From: Anodontia alba
Lineage: Eukaryota > Mollusca > Bivalvia > Lucinida > Lucinidae
Assembly: GCA_964016985.1 (NCBI GenBank)
Contig: OZ024826.1
Span: 3,153,552-3,217,551, forward strand
Direction: 5' to 3'
Length of the DNA: 64,000 bases
A program made the position numbers and the translations under genes. Positions 32,797 to 43,440 of this stretch are shown one piece after another. Within the stretch, counting starts at the first letter, position 1, and each line of letters opens with the position of its first letter. The notes under the pieces are model-generated. The model was not told where the DNA came from. It saw nothing but the letters and a program-made list of their open reading frames with translations, and made no database searches.

Positions 32797-32862
32797 GTTA
32801 TAAACCAATCTTAAGTTATAACACTTGGTGCTCGCGGGAATCGAATTACCACTATCTGGGCT

Positions 32863-33023
32863 AATTCAGCAGACGACAAAAAAAAAATCTTTTTTTTTTT
32901 TTTATTACCAAGAAAACAGGGTTTGACAGTCATGCAATGGAGGCAATTTGCATTAAATGCAAATCCTGTTTTCTTGGAAGAATGAGAAAAATGTTTCAAA
33001 ATGTCGTCAGTTGAAAATTTTAC
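32863..33023. mobile_element. Foldback element, CAGCAGACGACA ends
   Basis: It starts TTCAGCAGACGACAAA and ends AAAATGTCGTCAGTTGAAAA. The inside pairs CCAAGAAAACAGGGTTTGACA with the TCCTGTTTTCTTGGAA region. The best-preserved partner is 53735-53868. Confidence 0.7.
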
Positions 33024-33559
33024 CCAGAGTGTTAGGCGTTATGGTTTGCACAAACAAATCGCGCATTGATCTGTACATAGCAAAACCTACAATAAAACTT
33101 GTACGAAGAGACGGATCAGCCCACACTCTCTGAGCCTGCACATCAGTAGTCTGATCTGAGCCTTCGCTAATCGTATGTACCTTCTACAATCTCTGGGTTT
33201 AACAAAACGTCTTGTGCGACGAGCGAAGACTCGTGTCAACCTGCCAACCGCACATTCTGATCTCAGATTCTGATAAAAGCATTCACTGATCGTATTTACC
33301 TCCGATAGCCGGGCTATCCAAAGCGGGATAAACAGTGCGACTGCAACAGTACATTCTGATCAGACCCTTCGCTAATCGTACAGTATGCACCTTCTTTGGA
33401 CTCCGAGCTATCCAAGAAGCTTGCTTTATCTAGTGGGTCGATGCAGAGACCGACCCGAGTCTTTGCTTGTCGCACGTACATTGTAGTATTGTACGTTTTG
33501 TCCGATTCAGTGAAAGTACATTGTAAAACATACTTCAGACATGAGAACTTAGTACCGAC
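33024..33559. repeat. Tandem-like copies of a short dispersed repeat
   Basis: Three similar blocks (about 33110, 33235, 33350) share CATTCTGATC(A/T), CTTCGCTAATCGTA and ACCTTC phrases. Not coding. Confidence 0.5.
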
Positions 33560-33700
33560 GTAATTTTGGTTTGAACTGCAGTTAAACGGCCCAGTCTACA
33601 CTATTTCGGTCTTGTCGAGCACGCACAGTTTTCCAGGGTTGGCTTATTCATAAGCTGTTAATCATTTCAGCAGAAACTGATAACGGCCCTTCTTTTCTTT
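33560..33700 (-). mobile_element. Degenerate tail part of the tRNA SINE
   Basis: ACGGCCCAGTCTACAC, GTCGAGCACGCACAGTTT and CAGAAACTGATAACGGCCCTTCTT follow the order of the minus-strand SINE with many changes. Confidence 0.55.
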
Positions 33701-33987
33701 CATATACTTTTGACGATAGAGCTTACTTTTGGAGTTATGGCCCTTTGAAAACGGAAACTATTTTAGTGGTTTCTGTAATATTTCTTTTCTTTCTTTCTCT
33801 CTTTTCTTTTTTTTTTTTTTTGACCGCTCTGTAACTTGAAAACTATTTGAGATATTTTCTTGAAATGTTATTAGTTTATTAACAGAGTCATGGCACTTGC
33901 TTGATTTAAGTGCAGTGGCGGGTCATGGTGAAATGTCTGCAGCCCTTTTATTAGATATTTATCAGTATGAAATATTGGGAAATTGTG

Positions 33988-34140
33988 CCTCGGTGGTGTA
34001 GTGTGAAGCTTCTCGTCTTGTCACCCAGGGGTCATAAGTTCGATCCCAGGTTTCTCAAGCCTTTCATATTGGACTTTAAACCAAGGTCCACATCTCCGTA
34101 TGACCTAGCTGTTAGTAGGACGTAATAAACTCACTCACTC
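33988..34140 (+). mobile_element. Second tRNA-derived SINE family
   Basis: The head GCCTCGGTGGTGTAGTGTGAAGC contains an A-box-like region and AAGTTCGATCCCA a near-consensus B box. The body ends with GTAGGACGTAATAAACTCACTCACTC. AATTGT flanks both sides, a possible short target duplication. Confidence 0.65.
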
Positions 34141-34925
34141 GTTTGAATTGTCATTAGCCTCGTGTGCGTAAAGTGTGTATTTGTGTGACAGACACTCTTT
34201 TCACATGTGCTGTCTTGTTGATTCAATGCCTCTTTGATAGCAGAAGCGCCCCTTTAAGTAAATTCATAGTGACACGTGCGGTTGCTGCACGCGAGTGAGA
34301 ATTTCCCGGTCTTTTTCCACAGTACGTCATTTATATTGAGCGCGTGCGGTTGTTGTATGGGAAACGGTCGTTACAGGAATACCAAATATAAATACGTAAT
34401 TCGTCGATTGGGGGAAGATGTTTGATTCTCTTTGTGATTTTTGTGTGTTTGTTTTGTTTTCTAAGGCACATTAAATAAAAATGACCATGCCGGACCCACT
34501 TGTGTGGCCGGACTAGACTAAGCCAAAGAATCCGGTACATTTTCATATGGAGCTTTGTTGAGGCCCATGTTACGTGCTCGAACAATGAGGGGGGCTACCG
34601 GGGTTATCTTTGGACCTAGGGAGCACCCAAATATATTCAGGGAACAAGGCAGCATTGGTTGAAACAAGGGAATGGACCTAATTTTGGGGTATCGGAATGC
34701 GGAAATTTGGAAAACACTTTTGGGACAATAAGACCTTTGTGATCAGTGCACACTCAGATCAACCTGCGCATCCGCATGAGCGTGGACGATATAACCTTCA
34801 CGCAGACTGTACTATATGATGGAAAAATAAAGATATAAATAAATAAAAATATTTTTATTAAAGAAATATCTAAATAACTTTATTAAATAAATAAATAAAT
34901 ATATAAAAATCGGACAGGTATTTAG
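34141..34925. other. No gene seen
   Basis: AAATA-rich tract near 34806-34906. No convincing frame. Confidence 0.4.
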
Positions 34926-35135
34926 TCAAATTATTCCGAGGAATTTCGCATCGCTTCGCGAGAAATATTGCCTCCGGGGTATAATATTACCATTCCGAGT
35001 AACTTCGCATAACTTCGCATAACGCATACATTCGGCGGACTTGCGAGTGGTGTCCGCCGAATATAACGTTTACTCGGTTTGATTCCGAGTGTTTTTGGCA
35101 AGTTCGCGAAACGCCGATATTCGGAATAAAGAGTT
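34926..35135. repeat. Complex inverted repeat with GGCGGAC hairpin
   Basis: The outer TTATTCCGAGGAATTTCGC and the CGAAACGCCGATATTCGGAATAA stretch are inverted. The centre forms ATTCGGCGGAC..GTCCGCCGAAT. AACTTCGCAT is repeated. Probably a foldback element. Confidence 0.6.
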
Positions 35136-35389
35136 TTTTGGTTCTTTTACCTGAGCTGTACTGTATCTGTTTTTCGTCCTTTCTGTGGGAAAAGACAAAA
35201 ATTACCCACAAGGGTTTAGGTGTTGTTAAACCCCAACACAATCAATCTAGACAAAAGGCAAATAACAAAAACTATGTTATTATAGCCCCGCTTTCAGAAA
35301 GTGGATTTGCCTTGTCCTTCAGTCATTCCTTCCTTCCATCATTGTTTACTTCATTCCTTTCTTCTGTCCATCATTCTGTTCATCCTCAT
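35136..35389. other. No gene seen
   Basis: TTCC-rich stretch near 35325-35375, otherwise nothing recognised. Confidence 0.4.
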
Positions 35390-35451
35390 CAGATAAATTT
35401 TGGTGGCACTTTTCTCAAGAACTGTAAGGTTACAAAGTTGTAACTTGGTAC
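35390..35451 (+). repeat. Left remnant of the satellite array split by the Gypsy element
   Basis: GGCACTTTTCTCAAGAACTG followed by GGTTACAAAGTTG matches units at 41050 and 41365, right of the element. The last five bases (GGTAC, 35447-35451) are the target duplication. Confidence 0.8.
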
Positions 35452-35685
35452 TATAGTGTTGAATGGCCATAAAATACAGAACACTTTGGGTCTATACTAC
35501 TGTTTAATACATGAGGAGAAAACTAACAACAAGACTGCATTCACAACCAGCATGCACACCTAAGTGATTCTTCTTCCATGGATATATTTGTGAATACCTA
35601 AATAGTAGGCGGGGCTTCGGGGTCAGCTTCTAGCAGACTCTCAAACGTCTCACACAACTATACATGCAACGCTCTCTACACTATA
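35452..35685 (-). repeat. 3' LTR
   Basis: 234 bp. In element orientation it starts TATAGTG and ends CACTATA, a 7-bp inverted end rather than the usual TG..CA. It differs from the 5' LTR at three positions, all A/G exchanges. Confidence 0.93.
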
Positions 35686-35696
35686 TCCCTCCTTTT
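35686..35696 (-). promoter_or_regulatory. Polypurine tract
   Basis: AAAAGGAGGGA on the minus strand lies directly against the 3' LTR, where plus-strand DNA synthesis would be primed. Confidence 0.85.
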
Positions 35697-36512
35697 ATTT
35701 AAAAATGAAACTTTTGGTGATATAATGATTAAATGACGCTACATTAAATGCTTAGATAATACATTTAGAAAATTACTAAGAAACTGTATAACGTTTTAAT
35801 GTTCGAAACTTTAGTTGTATCCCATGCAGAAGCATTAAGTCCAGTAAGTCTCTTTTCTACTAGCGAATCATTTTCTCACACTAATCATGCAGAAGCTGAA
35901 CGTCTGTGAATTCTCAAGTACTTTGTTTCAGTTAATTATTTCTTATCACTGTCATGTGCGTCAAGTAAAGATAAACTTAAACATGAAAAACACACAGAAT
36001 ACACATAACTTTCAGAGATTAAATCCTAATTGACAGATTAAATTATTCCATGCGATGAATGAATGAAAACAATATCCTGCTGTGTAGTTTGTTGATCTTT
36101 GTTTATCTCTAATTCGCGGTCATTCGCGGTCAGCACTTGAAGAATTTATCAATGAGTAATTCCAGAGTACACTTTCATGCACAGAGTGCATTTCCATAAA
36201 TTATCCTGAAATTTTTTTTTTGACAATTTTTTGTATACTGCTCACAATAAGAAGAGTCATTTGAATACAAATTTAGTGCCACTCTCTTTTCTTTCAAGGA
36301 AAGGACAAAATACTGGGCAAAATAGGGGTAAGATAAAAAAGAAAGTAAAGCAGCTTTACGGCACATAAACACAAATACGGTGACCACGGGCCGAAAAGCT
36401 AAAACTTAGTTAAACGGCACAATTTGCATACAAAATCACTTTGAAGCCATCAAATACACAATAGGGTATTATTATGACCCTTTAACACATTTATCACTAT
36501 CTAGACACAGAA
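35697..36512 (-). other. Gypsy 3' non-coding region
   Basis: About 800 bp between the pol stop and the polypurine tract, with no envelope-like or other recognisable frame. Confidence 0.6.
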
Positions 36513-37967
36513 TTAACACACATAATCCTTAAATCTCACAGGTTTCTTTCTCTCGCGCTGTGGGATTCTTTTAGGCTGACAAGTATCCAAAGTTACTTTG
36601 TCAGAAGTATTGCGTCGAGTCTGTGAAGGTATCCTACCCGGAATCGGTTTGAAATGTGACGCATCTCTAGTAAGTGTTCTATCGCCATGTCGTACTGTAA
36701 CCATCGAACCTTTTTTCTCGAGAATAACTCCAGGGTTCGGGTTGAATGGCGGTGTCAGTTTATTCTTTTTGGGCTGCTTTACAAGAACAGCGTCGCCTGT
36801 TTTGACTGTTGACCGCTTTGCACCTGTTTTCCTGTCAGAGTACTGTTTACGTTTCTGTTTTACTTTAGTGTCCCTTTTTCTGATCGATTTGTCGCTACGT
36901 GTCACAGAAAATTGGGGTAACAAAGTTTTCATTGATCGATTGAACATGATGTCAGCAGGCGCAAGTCCAGTTGAAGGGTGCGGGCATGCACGATAGTTCC
37001 GCAGAAATTTTGTGATTTCTGGCTTATAGTCCAGTCCTTCTATGACTGCAGATTTGATCGCTTTCTGTAAAGGTGACATAAATCTTTCAACATGGCTGTT
37101 TGCACGTGGGTGCAGTGGTGTCACTCGGCGATGTTTGAAACCCATTTGTATGGCGAACTGACGGAAATCATCTCCATTAAAGGGAGGTCCGGAATCGGTC
37201 CTGCAGACTGATGGAATGCCAAACATAGAAAATATGCCATCTAGGCGTGGTATGACACTTTTGGCAGAAATGGAAGTCAAAGCTTCTACTACAGGGAATC
37301 TGCTATAGTCATCAATTACTACCATGAAATAGTTTGACGTTCCTGTGCTACCTAGAAAGTCTATTGAGACTTCGTCCCACGGTCTGTCAGGTAAAACACT
37401 GGGTTTGATAGGTTCTGGGGTGTTATGCGGTGAAACTGCTAGACATGGTATACAGTTTTTACACTTTTCTTCGACAATAGAGTCAATAAAAGGAAACCAT
37501 ACCTTTTCTCGTAACAGAGTCTTTGTTTTCACAATACCCAAATGTCCAGAGTGAGCTGAATCCACGACATGTCTTTGTAAACTTTGTGGTATTATTAATC
37601 GAGTTCCTCGCAAGTTAATAGCGCACAATTTTTTATTCCATTTGTTTGTTTCTACAGATAAGATAACATTTTGCAAGGTTTTATCGTCTTTCGTTGCTAA
37701 TGCGACGTCACTCAGGTTTAACGCTTTTGGAACGGAATGTGAAGCAATGAAACGAACGTAATCCTCTGTAGAATTAAGATTTGTATAAGCTTTGAAAGGA
37801 TGTCGGCTCATGTAGTCAGAGATCATAAGGTCACCTTTTCTGTAAACAACTTTAAAGTCATACGTTGCTAAACGTAAGCGCCAACGTTCTAATCTCAGTG
37901 ACTGCTGCTTTGCCTTAGGTTTGTTCTGAGTACCGAAAATGGCGGTTAGAGGCCTGTGATCAGTCAC
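36513..37967 (-). pseudogene. Gypsy pol, RNase H end plus integrase
   Basis: 484 codons, open to the natural stop. It begins in the last part of RNase H (TDHRPLTAIFG). The integrase zinc-binding region has H139 and H142, then C169 and C172. The catalytic triad is D203 (SIDFLG), D258 (CRTDSG) and E294 (HVERF). A basic tail follows, ending KPVRFKDYVC. The catalytic residues are intact, but the frame is shifted against gag and reverse transcriptase, so it would not be made from the polyprotein. Confidence 0.93.
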
Positions 37968-38099
37968 TAACGTAAAAGACTTTCCAAATAGGAATAAGTG
38001 GAAGTGTTCAACTCCGTATACGATCGAAAGACATTCACGTTCTGTCTGTGAATACCGTTGTTCTACCGGGCTAAGAGCACGACTAGCATAAGCAATTAT

Positions 38100-39696
38100 T
38101 TATTTTCCTGACATAGAATGGCTGCTAATCCCACTGGGCTGGCATCTACCCATAACTCTGTATCCTTTGACGGATCGAAATATGCCATAACAGTGTCAAT
38201 TTATCTTTCAATGTCCGAAACGCATTTTCTTGTTCGTCCGCCCATATCCATCTTTCATTTTGCCTAGTAAGCCTTCGCAAAGGTTCTGTAATAGTTGAGT
38301 ACTGAGGAATAAAACGAGATACATATCCTGTCATACCTAGAAAACTCTTAACTTCAGAAGGAGTGGTTGGCCTTTTCGCATTTTTAATGGATTCAACCAT
38401 ACTTTGATCCGCAGAAATTCCATTTTCAGAAAAAATATATCCAAAAAATTTCACCTGTTTATTGCTGAACAAACATTTTTGTCTATTTAAAGTCAAGTTT
38501 TTCTCTTTTAAGCATTCAAATACAGCGTGTAAGTTCCTATCATGTTCTTGTTGATTTTTCCCATATATAATAATGTCGTCGCTAATATTGACACATCCGT
38601 CAAGCCCTTCTAATGCCTGTCTAATTTCATTGTTGAACAATTCTGGCGAGGCAGATATACCGTAGTTAAGTCTTTTGTAGCGTCTTAGTCCTACATGTGT
38701 GGAAAATACGGTAATGTTCCTACTTTCACGACTTATGGGAATTTGATGGAACCCATGATTCTTATCCAGTTTTGAGAATACCGTCGCGCCATTTAATTTG
38801 GAAGTTATGTCATCTATTGTTGGTGTAATGTGTCTTTCTCTTTTTATTGCCTCATTTGCTTTTCGCATATCTACACATATTCTGATTTCTCCGTTTTTCT
38901 TGGGGGCAACGACAATTGGACTCACCCAATCTGTTGGTCCATCAACTTTCTCGATAATGTCCAATTTCTCAAGTCTCTCAAGTTCTTTCTCTACTTTTTC
39001 ACGCATGTGAAATGGTATCCTTCGATGATGTTGAGACACTGCCGGAACATTTTCGTCGATGTGAAGTTTTATTTCTCTGTCTTTCAATTTTCCTATGCCT
39101 TCAAATAACCCTGAATATTGTTTCAATAAACTTTCTACATTGCTGCTGGACTGTTCATACTTTGATGTTGTCACTGAATTAATTTCTGGTATTAGTTCCA
39201 ATTGAACTGAAGTGTTATACGATAAAAGTGAGTCATTATTTCCACCTATGATGTAAAACATAGCCGTAGTTATTTTCTTAGGCGTCTCCACGGTCGCGGT
39301 AAACTTTCCCTTGATGGGCAATTTCTGTTTTTGTCCATAAGCATACGCCTTAGTGTCTGTCCTAGAGATTCTTGGCCGTGTTTTCATTCTATTTAAAAAT
39401 GATTCATTCAGCAGATTGATTGAACTACCTGTATCCACTAATAGTTTGCATTTCTGTCCATTAATAATAATTTCTGTTTTTGGAGGTGCCCTTTTCACTT
39501 GGTTGACTGTAATTCCAAAAGAAATGTCTGTTTCAGAATTTTCCGATTGTTCAGTTTCAAACTCCGAGTCCGTGCATGTGTCTGTGTGTAGATCTACTTG
39601 CTTCACTCGACTTTGTCGGCTTTGATGTATGTCCTTCTTTTTCTTTATAAAACAGACGGACACAAAATGGTTTCTTTTCTTACAATACGAACAGAA
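38100..39696 (-). pseudogene. Gypsy pol: protease, reverse transcriptase, start of RNase H
   Basis: Same frame as gag, separated only by the TAG at 39697-39699. Counted from the internal Met at 39663, the protease motif VDTGS is at residues 76-80, and the reverse transcriptase has VFSKLDKNHGFHQIP and the catalytic SDD (361-363) in the NISDD form common in this group. The frame is lost near 38195 just as the RNase H segment begins, and a second shift near 38102 moves it again into the frame of 36513-37967. The pieces around the RNase H site survive in different frames. Confidence 0.92.
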
Positions 39697-40419
39697 CTAT
39701 CCTTTCGCAGGACAGGGTCCATGTTGGTGCGGAAAATCACCACCACAATTGCGACATTTTACACCTTTGTTCTGAGACACACATGAACGATTTTGATGCT
39801 GTTTATTAGGCTGAACTGGATATCTTTTACTTTTTTGTGTTTTTAATTTGTTTGTCTGTTCCAATTCAATGTCATTCGGCTTTTCACTCTCCATTTGTAT
39901 AGCCTGTGTATTAGCCAATTCCATTGTTCTAGCTGTTAATAGCAATTTTTGTAAATCAAGATTTTCTTGAAGAGCTTTGCGTCTTAATTTAGCTGACTTG
40001 CATCCTTGAATAATTTGTGATTTTAGTTCTCTTTCTTTATCTGTAAATCCACAGTATTCCGCTTTCTGTCTTAGGCGTGTTGCATAATCATCAACTGTTT
40101 CAGAGTCCACTTGTTTCATTTGTCGGAACTGGAATATTTCAAATTCCTGATTAACCTGTGGCTTGAAGTAATTTGTTAAGGCAGTCTTGGTCTCACCGTA
40201 GCCACTTTCGTCTCCTGTGTTTTGCAAAGTTTGATATATGTCAAACACCTCGTCTCCTGAGTAATGTAGCAAGAGGGCCTTACGCCGCTTTTTACTGTCA
40301 ATGTTCATTCCGACGAACAGATTTTCCAGTTTCTGTAGATATTTCTCCCATCTATGTCCAAGGGAAGTACTGTCCCCATTGACATCAAATTTAGGAAAGA
40401 CTGGTAACGATGATGCCAT
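39697..40419 (-). CDS. Gypsy gag (capsid and zinc knuckle)
   Basis: 240 codons from ATG 40419, about 115 bp after the PBS. A capsid-type region (WEKYLQKLENLF, YFKPQVNQEFEIFQFRQM, LRQKAEYCGF, IIQGCKS) is typical of Mag-type Gypsy Gag. The end has a zinc-knuckle-like CRNCGGDFPHQHGPC. A TAG stops it just before a second cysteine cluster (CSYCKKRNHFVSVC) that continues in the same frame, so the stop looks like a point mutation in an originally continuous gag-pol frame. Confidence 0.9.
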   Translation of the reverse strand: MASSLPVFPKFDVNGDSTSLGHRWEKYLQKLENLFVGMNIDSKKRRKALLLHYSGDEVFDIYQTLQNTGDESGYGETKTALTNYFKPQVNQEFEIFQFRQMKQVDSETVDDYATRLRQKAEYCGFTDKERELKSQIIQGCKSAKLRRKALQENLDLQKLLLTARTMELANTQAIQMESEKPNDIELEQTNKLKTQKSKRYPVQPNKQHQNRSCVSQNKGVKCRNCGGDFPHQHGPCPAKG

Positions 40420-40534
40420 TTTTAACAGAACACTATCACGGTGATAATGTATGCTTATTCCAGAATTAATTCCATTTGTTTATGAAACTAATATGTTTAA
40501 CAGCTCGTTATCCAGATATGTTTTATTCCAGTTT

Positions 40535-40547
40535 ATCCTCGTCGCCA
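40535..40547 (-). promoter_or_regulatory. Primer binding site, tRNA-Ser
   Basis: TGGCGACGAGGAT on the minus strand lies two bases from the 5' LTR. From memory it matches the 3' end (with CCA) of animal tRNA-Ser(GCT), the primer reported for Mag elements. Confidence 0.8.
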
Positions 40548-40549
40548 GA

Positions 40550-40783
40550 TATAGTGTTGAATGGCCATAAAATACAGAACACTTTGGGTCTATACTACTG
40601 TTTAATACATGAGGAGAAAACTAACAACAAGACTGCATTCACAGCCAGCATGCACACCTAAGTGATTCTTCTTCCATGGATATATTTGTGAATACCTAAA
40701 TAGTAGGCGGGACTTCGGGGTCAGCTTCTAGCAGACTCTCAAACGTCTCACACAACTATGCATGCAACGCTCTCTACACTATA
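40550..40783 (-). repeat. 5' LTR
   Basis: 234 bp, 231 identical to the 3' LTR by eye. It would hold the promoter and the R/U5 regions. Confidence 0.93.
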
Positions 40784-41530
40784 GGTACACACATACCCAG
40801 TGGGTTGATGCATGGTGTGTACAGGGATCACGGGCAAAGGCCTATAACTCTAGGAGTTACATGATAGGTTTTACAGTTTACCATTAATGATTTCTAAGGA
40901 ACAGTGAAAGGTATAACAGTGAAACTTGGTACATGCATGGACAAATGGCTGATGTATAGGGCATACCAGAATCAGCACCAAGGGCCTATAACTCTTAGAG
41001 TTACATATCTTGATGGGTTTTACAATTTGCTATTCATGAATATTTTTGTCACACTTTTCTCAAAAAAGGTTACAAAGTTGAAACCTAGTACACACATGGA
41101 TAGTGGGCTGATGTATTGTGTATACAAGAATATACCAGAATCATGGCCGAGTTAAATCCCTTGATAGGTTTTATAATTTGCCATAAATGAAAAAAAATCA
41201 CTGCAGATTTCTCGGGCCCTATTAAAGCTATAATTTGACACTTGATACAGACATGGACCGTAGGCTGTTGTATCATGTGTACCAGAATCAGGGCCAAGGG
41301 CATATAACTTTCGGTGTTACATCCCTTGATAGGTTTTACAGTTTGCCATTAATGAAACATTTTTGTCACACTTTTCTCAAGAACTGTTAGGGTAACAAAG
41401 TTGAAACCTGGTATACACATGGACAGTGGATTGATGTATCGTGTAAACCAGAATCAGAGCCAAGGGCCCATAACTCATTAAGTTAAATCCCTTGATAGGT
41501 TTTATGTTGCCATGTTACCATGTCCTATAG
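40784..41530 (+). repeat. Satellite array, ~165-bp unit, right of Gypsy
   Basis: About five units with AAAGTTGAAACcTGGTA, ACACATGGACAGTGG, CCAGAATCAGGGCCAAGGGC, CATAACTCT and CTTGATAGGTTTTACAGTTTGCC. The array continues the fragment at 35390. Confidence 0.85.
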
Positions 41531-41872
41531 TGATGTTATCTGGTACATGTTAGCATGAATTCCAAATATTTCAACACTATGGGTATTTCTCCTAATAGTG
41601 CTGCAGCAGGGCGATAGTCAGGGTCTCTGACAGCTAAAGTTTTACAGTGGCATTCTTAGTAAGTACTACACCATGATTTGGTAGAACAATATTTGCTAAA
41701 AAAAGCCTTACCCAGAGTTCTGATATATGATACTGTGTATATAGTAGCTGCACTTTTTTGCCTATACAAATCCATTAGGCAAAACATCAGTTCATCCAAA
41801 TTGTCATTTTGAGTACACCGATAAAATTTATACTGCACGAATATATTGAGCAATACAAATACTTTTTACCGG
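41531..41872. other. No gene seen
   Basis: No recognisable content. The right end merges into the next array. Confidence 0.4.
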
Positions 41873-42660
41873 TGGACCGACAACTTGCTTAAGTCAAACA
41901 TCCAAAAGTGAAAAGAAAAATAATTACAAATCGATTAGGCAATGCATCGATTCATCCAAATTGTCCTTATGAGTACACCGATAAAATTTATAGTGCATGA
42001 ATATATTGAGAATTCAAATATTTTTTACCAGTGGACCGACAACTTGCTTAAGTCAAACATCCAAAAGTGAAAAGTAAAACAATTACAAATTGATTAGGCA
42101 ATGCATCGATTAATCCAAATTGTCATTATGAGTACACCGATAAAATTAATACTGCATGAATATATTTAGCAATTTAAATATTTTTTACAGGTGGACCGAC
42201 AACTTGCTTAAGTCAAATATCCAAAAGTGAAAAGTAAAATAATTACAAATAAATCGCATCGCATTAAATGACAACAAATTTGTCATTATGAGTTGCCGAA
42301 TCAATGAACCGGAAACATTTAAACTGCATGAATAAATTTTAGCAATGTTCCAATATTTTTTACTGGTGGACCGACACCATGCTTAAGTGGAAATAGCCAA
42401 AAGTGAAGAGTAAAACAATTACAATCGATAAATCGATTCATTAAAATTGTCATTTTGAGTTATTGAATCTATGAAAGCGATATAATTTATATATTGGATA
42501 ACATTAATTTATACCGCATGGATAAATTTTAGCAATATTTTACAGATGACCCGACAACTTGCTTAAGTCCAAACTATAAAATGAAAAAGTAAAATAATAA
42601 CAAATTACATATTGATTAATCTACGATTCAATCAATTAAAATTGTCATTTTGATTTACAA
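41873..42660 (+). repeat. Second satellite array, ~155-bp unit
   Basis: About five diverging units with GTGGACCGACAACTTGCTTA, CCAAAAGTGAAAAGTAAAA, a GCATCGATTCATCCAAATTGTC stretch and GATAAAATTTATACTGCATG. Confidence 0.85.
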
Positions 42661-43440
42661 AATCAGTGTACTGATAAAATATATACTTTGGATTCAGTAC
42701 TATTACTGGTGACAAGTCTATTAAATGATGAACATTTGCCAGGACCTTCAAATTATAATGTCCACCTACAGTTATTATACTGCACCAATACATCTTTATC
42801 AAAATACGAATGGTTTTGTTGGTGTAAAGAATTATTGATGCATTGGTATGTTACTGGTCTACTGCTATATGTATCGGTACATCATAAGCTTATAAAAATT
42901 ATCAGTGCACACATCAGTTCACAGGTTTGTTGCTTTGCATTGTCACACTTACATCTGGTTTGGATCATCATCAGCTTTATTTTAACATGTACAGAACTAC
43001 TGCTGCATCGTTAAAATTGATCAGTCCATCAACAATATTTTGTCATTGATATTGATGTACTCGTGATTTGTATTTTAGCACAGTAAGACCTGAATACTAT
43101 ATACGAACAGAGAGGACAGATTTTTTTATTTATTTGATTTAGTTTTCACGGTGTAGAATTATGAATTTAAATAAATTCAATTTTATAACAGATATGCCGA
43201 AGACGAGGTTTGTTTGTATTTAGTTTATGTAAATGTTAGACTGTTGGGGTTAATAGGATTTTTTTTTAGTAACACATGTTTTTCACTGGAAACGATTAAC
43301 TTTTATCATTCTTTAATTTGTATACCTTGATATTTTAATATCGTAAGACGTTCTGACATTTCTCATGATCTGAAAGATCTCATACACGCAGCGTGAGGTT
43401 CGTCAGTACTTCCGGTTTCAGACTTTCGGTCTGAAAGATC
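42661..43440. other. Probable LINE 3' flank; no gene
   Basis: AT-rich. Repeated CTGAAAGATCTCAT(G) near 43369-43445 lies just beyond the LINE stop and may be its 3' UTR. The 108-residue frame at 42688 resembles nothing. Confidence 0.4.

Larger units (their letters stand above)
35452..40783 (-). mobile_element. Ty3/Gypsy LTR retrotransposon, Mag type, complete but broken
   Basis: 5.33 kb, minus strand. Two 234-bp LTRs, a PBS for tRNA-Ser, gag-pol in one frame, a PPT, and a 5-bp target duplication GGTAC (35447-35451, 40784-40788). Protease, reverse transcriptase, RNase H and integrase are in the Ty3/Gypsy order. No envelope-like frame in the roughly 800 bp after pol. Breaks: a TAG in the second zinc knuckle region of gag, and two frameshifts around RNase H (near 38195 and 38102). 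It inserted in a satellite array. Confidence 0.95.

Noticed and set aside
33988..34060. Possible tRNA gene
   Set aside because: A-box-like and B-box motifs are present, but no cloverleaf closes and a SINE body with a CTCACTCACTC end follows.
35697..36512. Envelope gene of the Gypsy element
   Set aside because: Only a 70-codon frame without signal peptide, transmembrane or glycoprotein features is present.
42688..43014. 108-residue plus frame
   Set aside because: No recognisable motif, no good start context or splice signals, and it lies between a satellite and a LINE.
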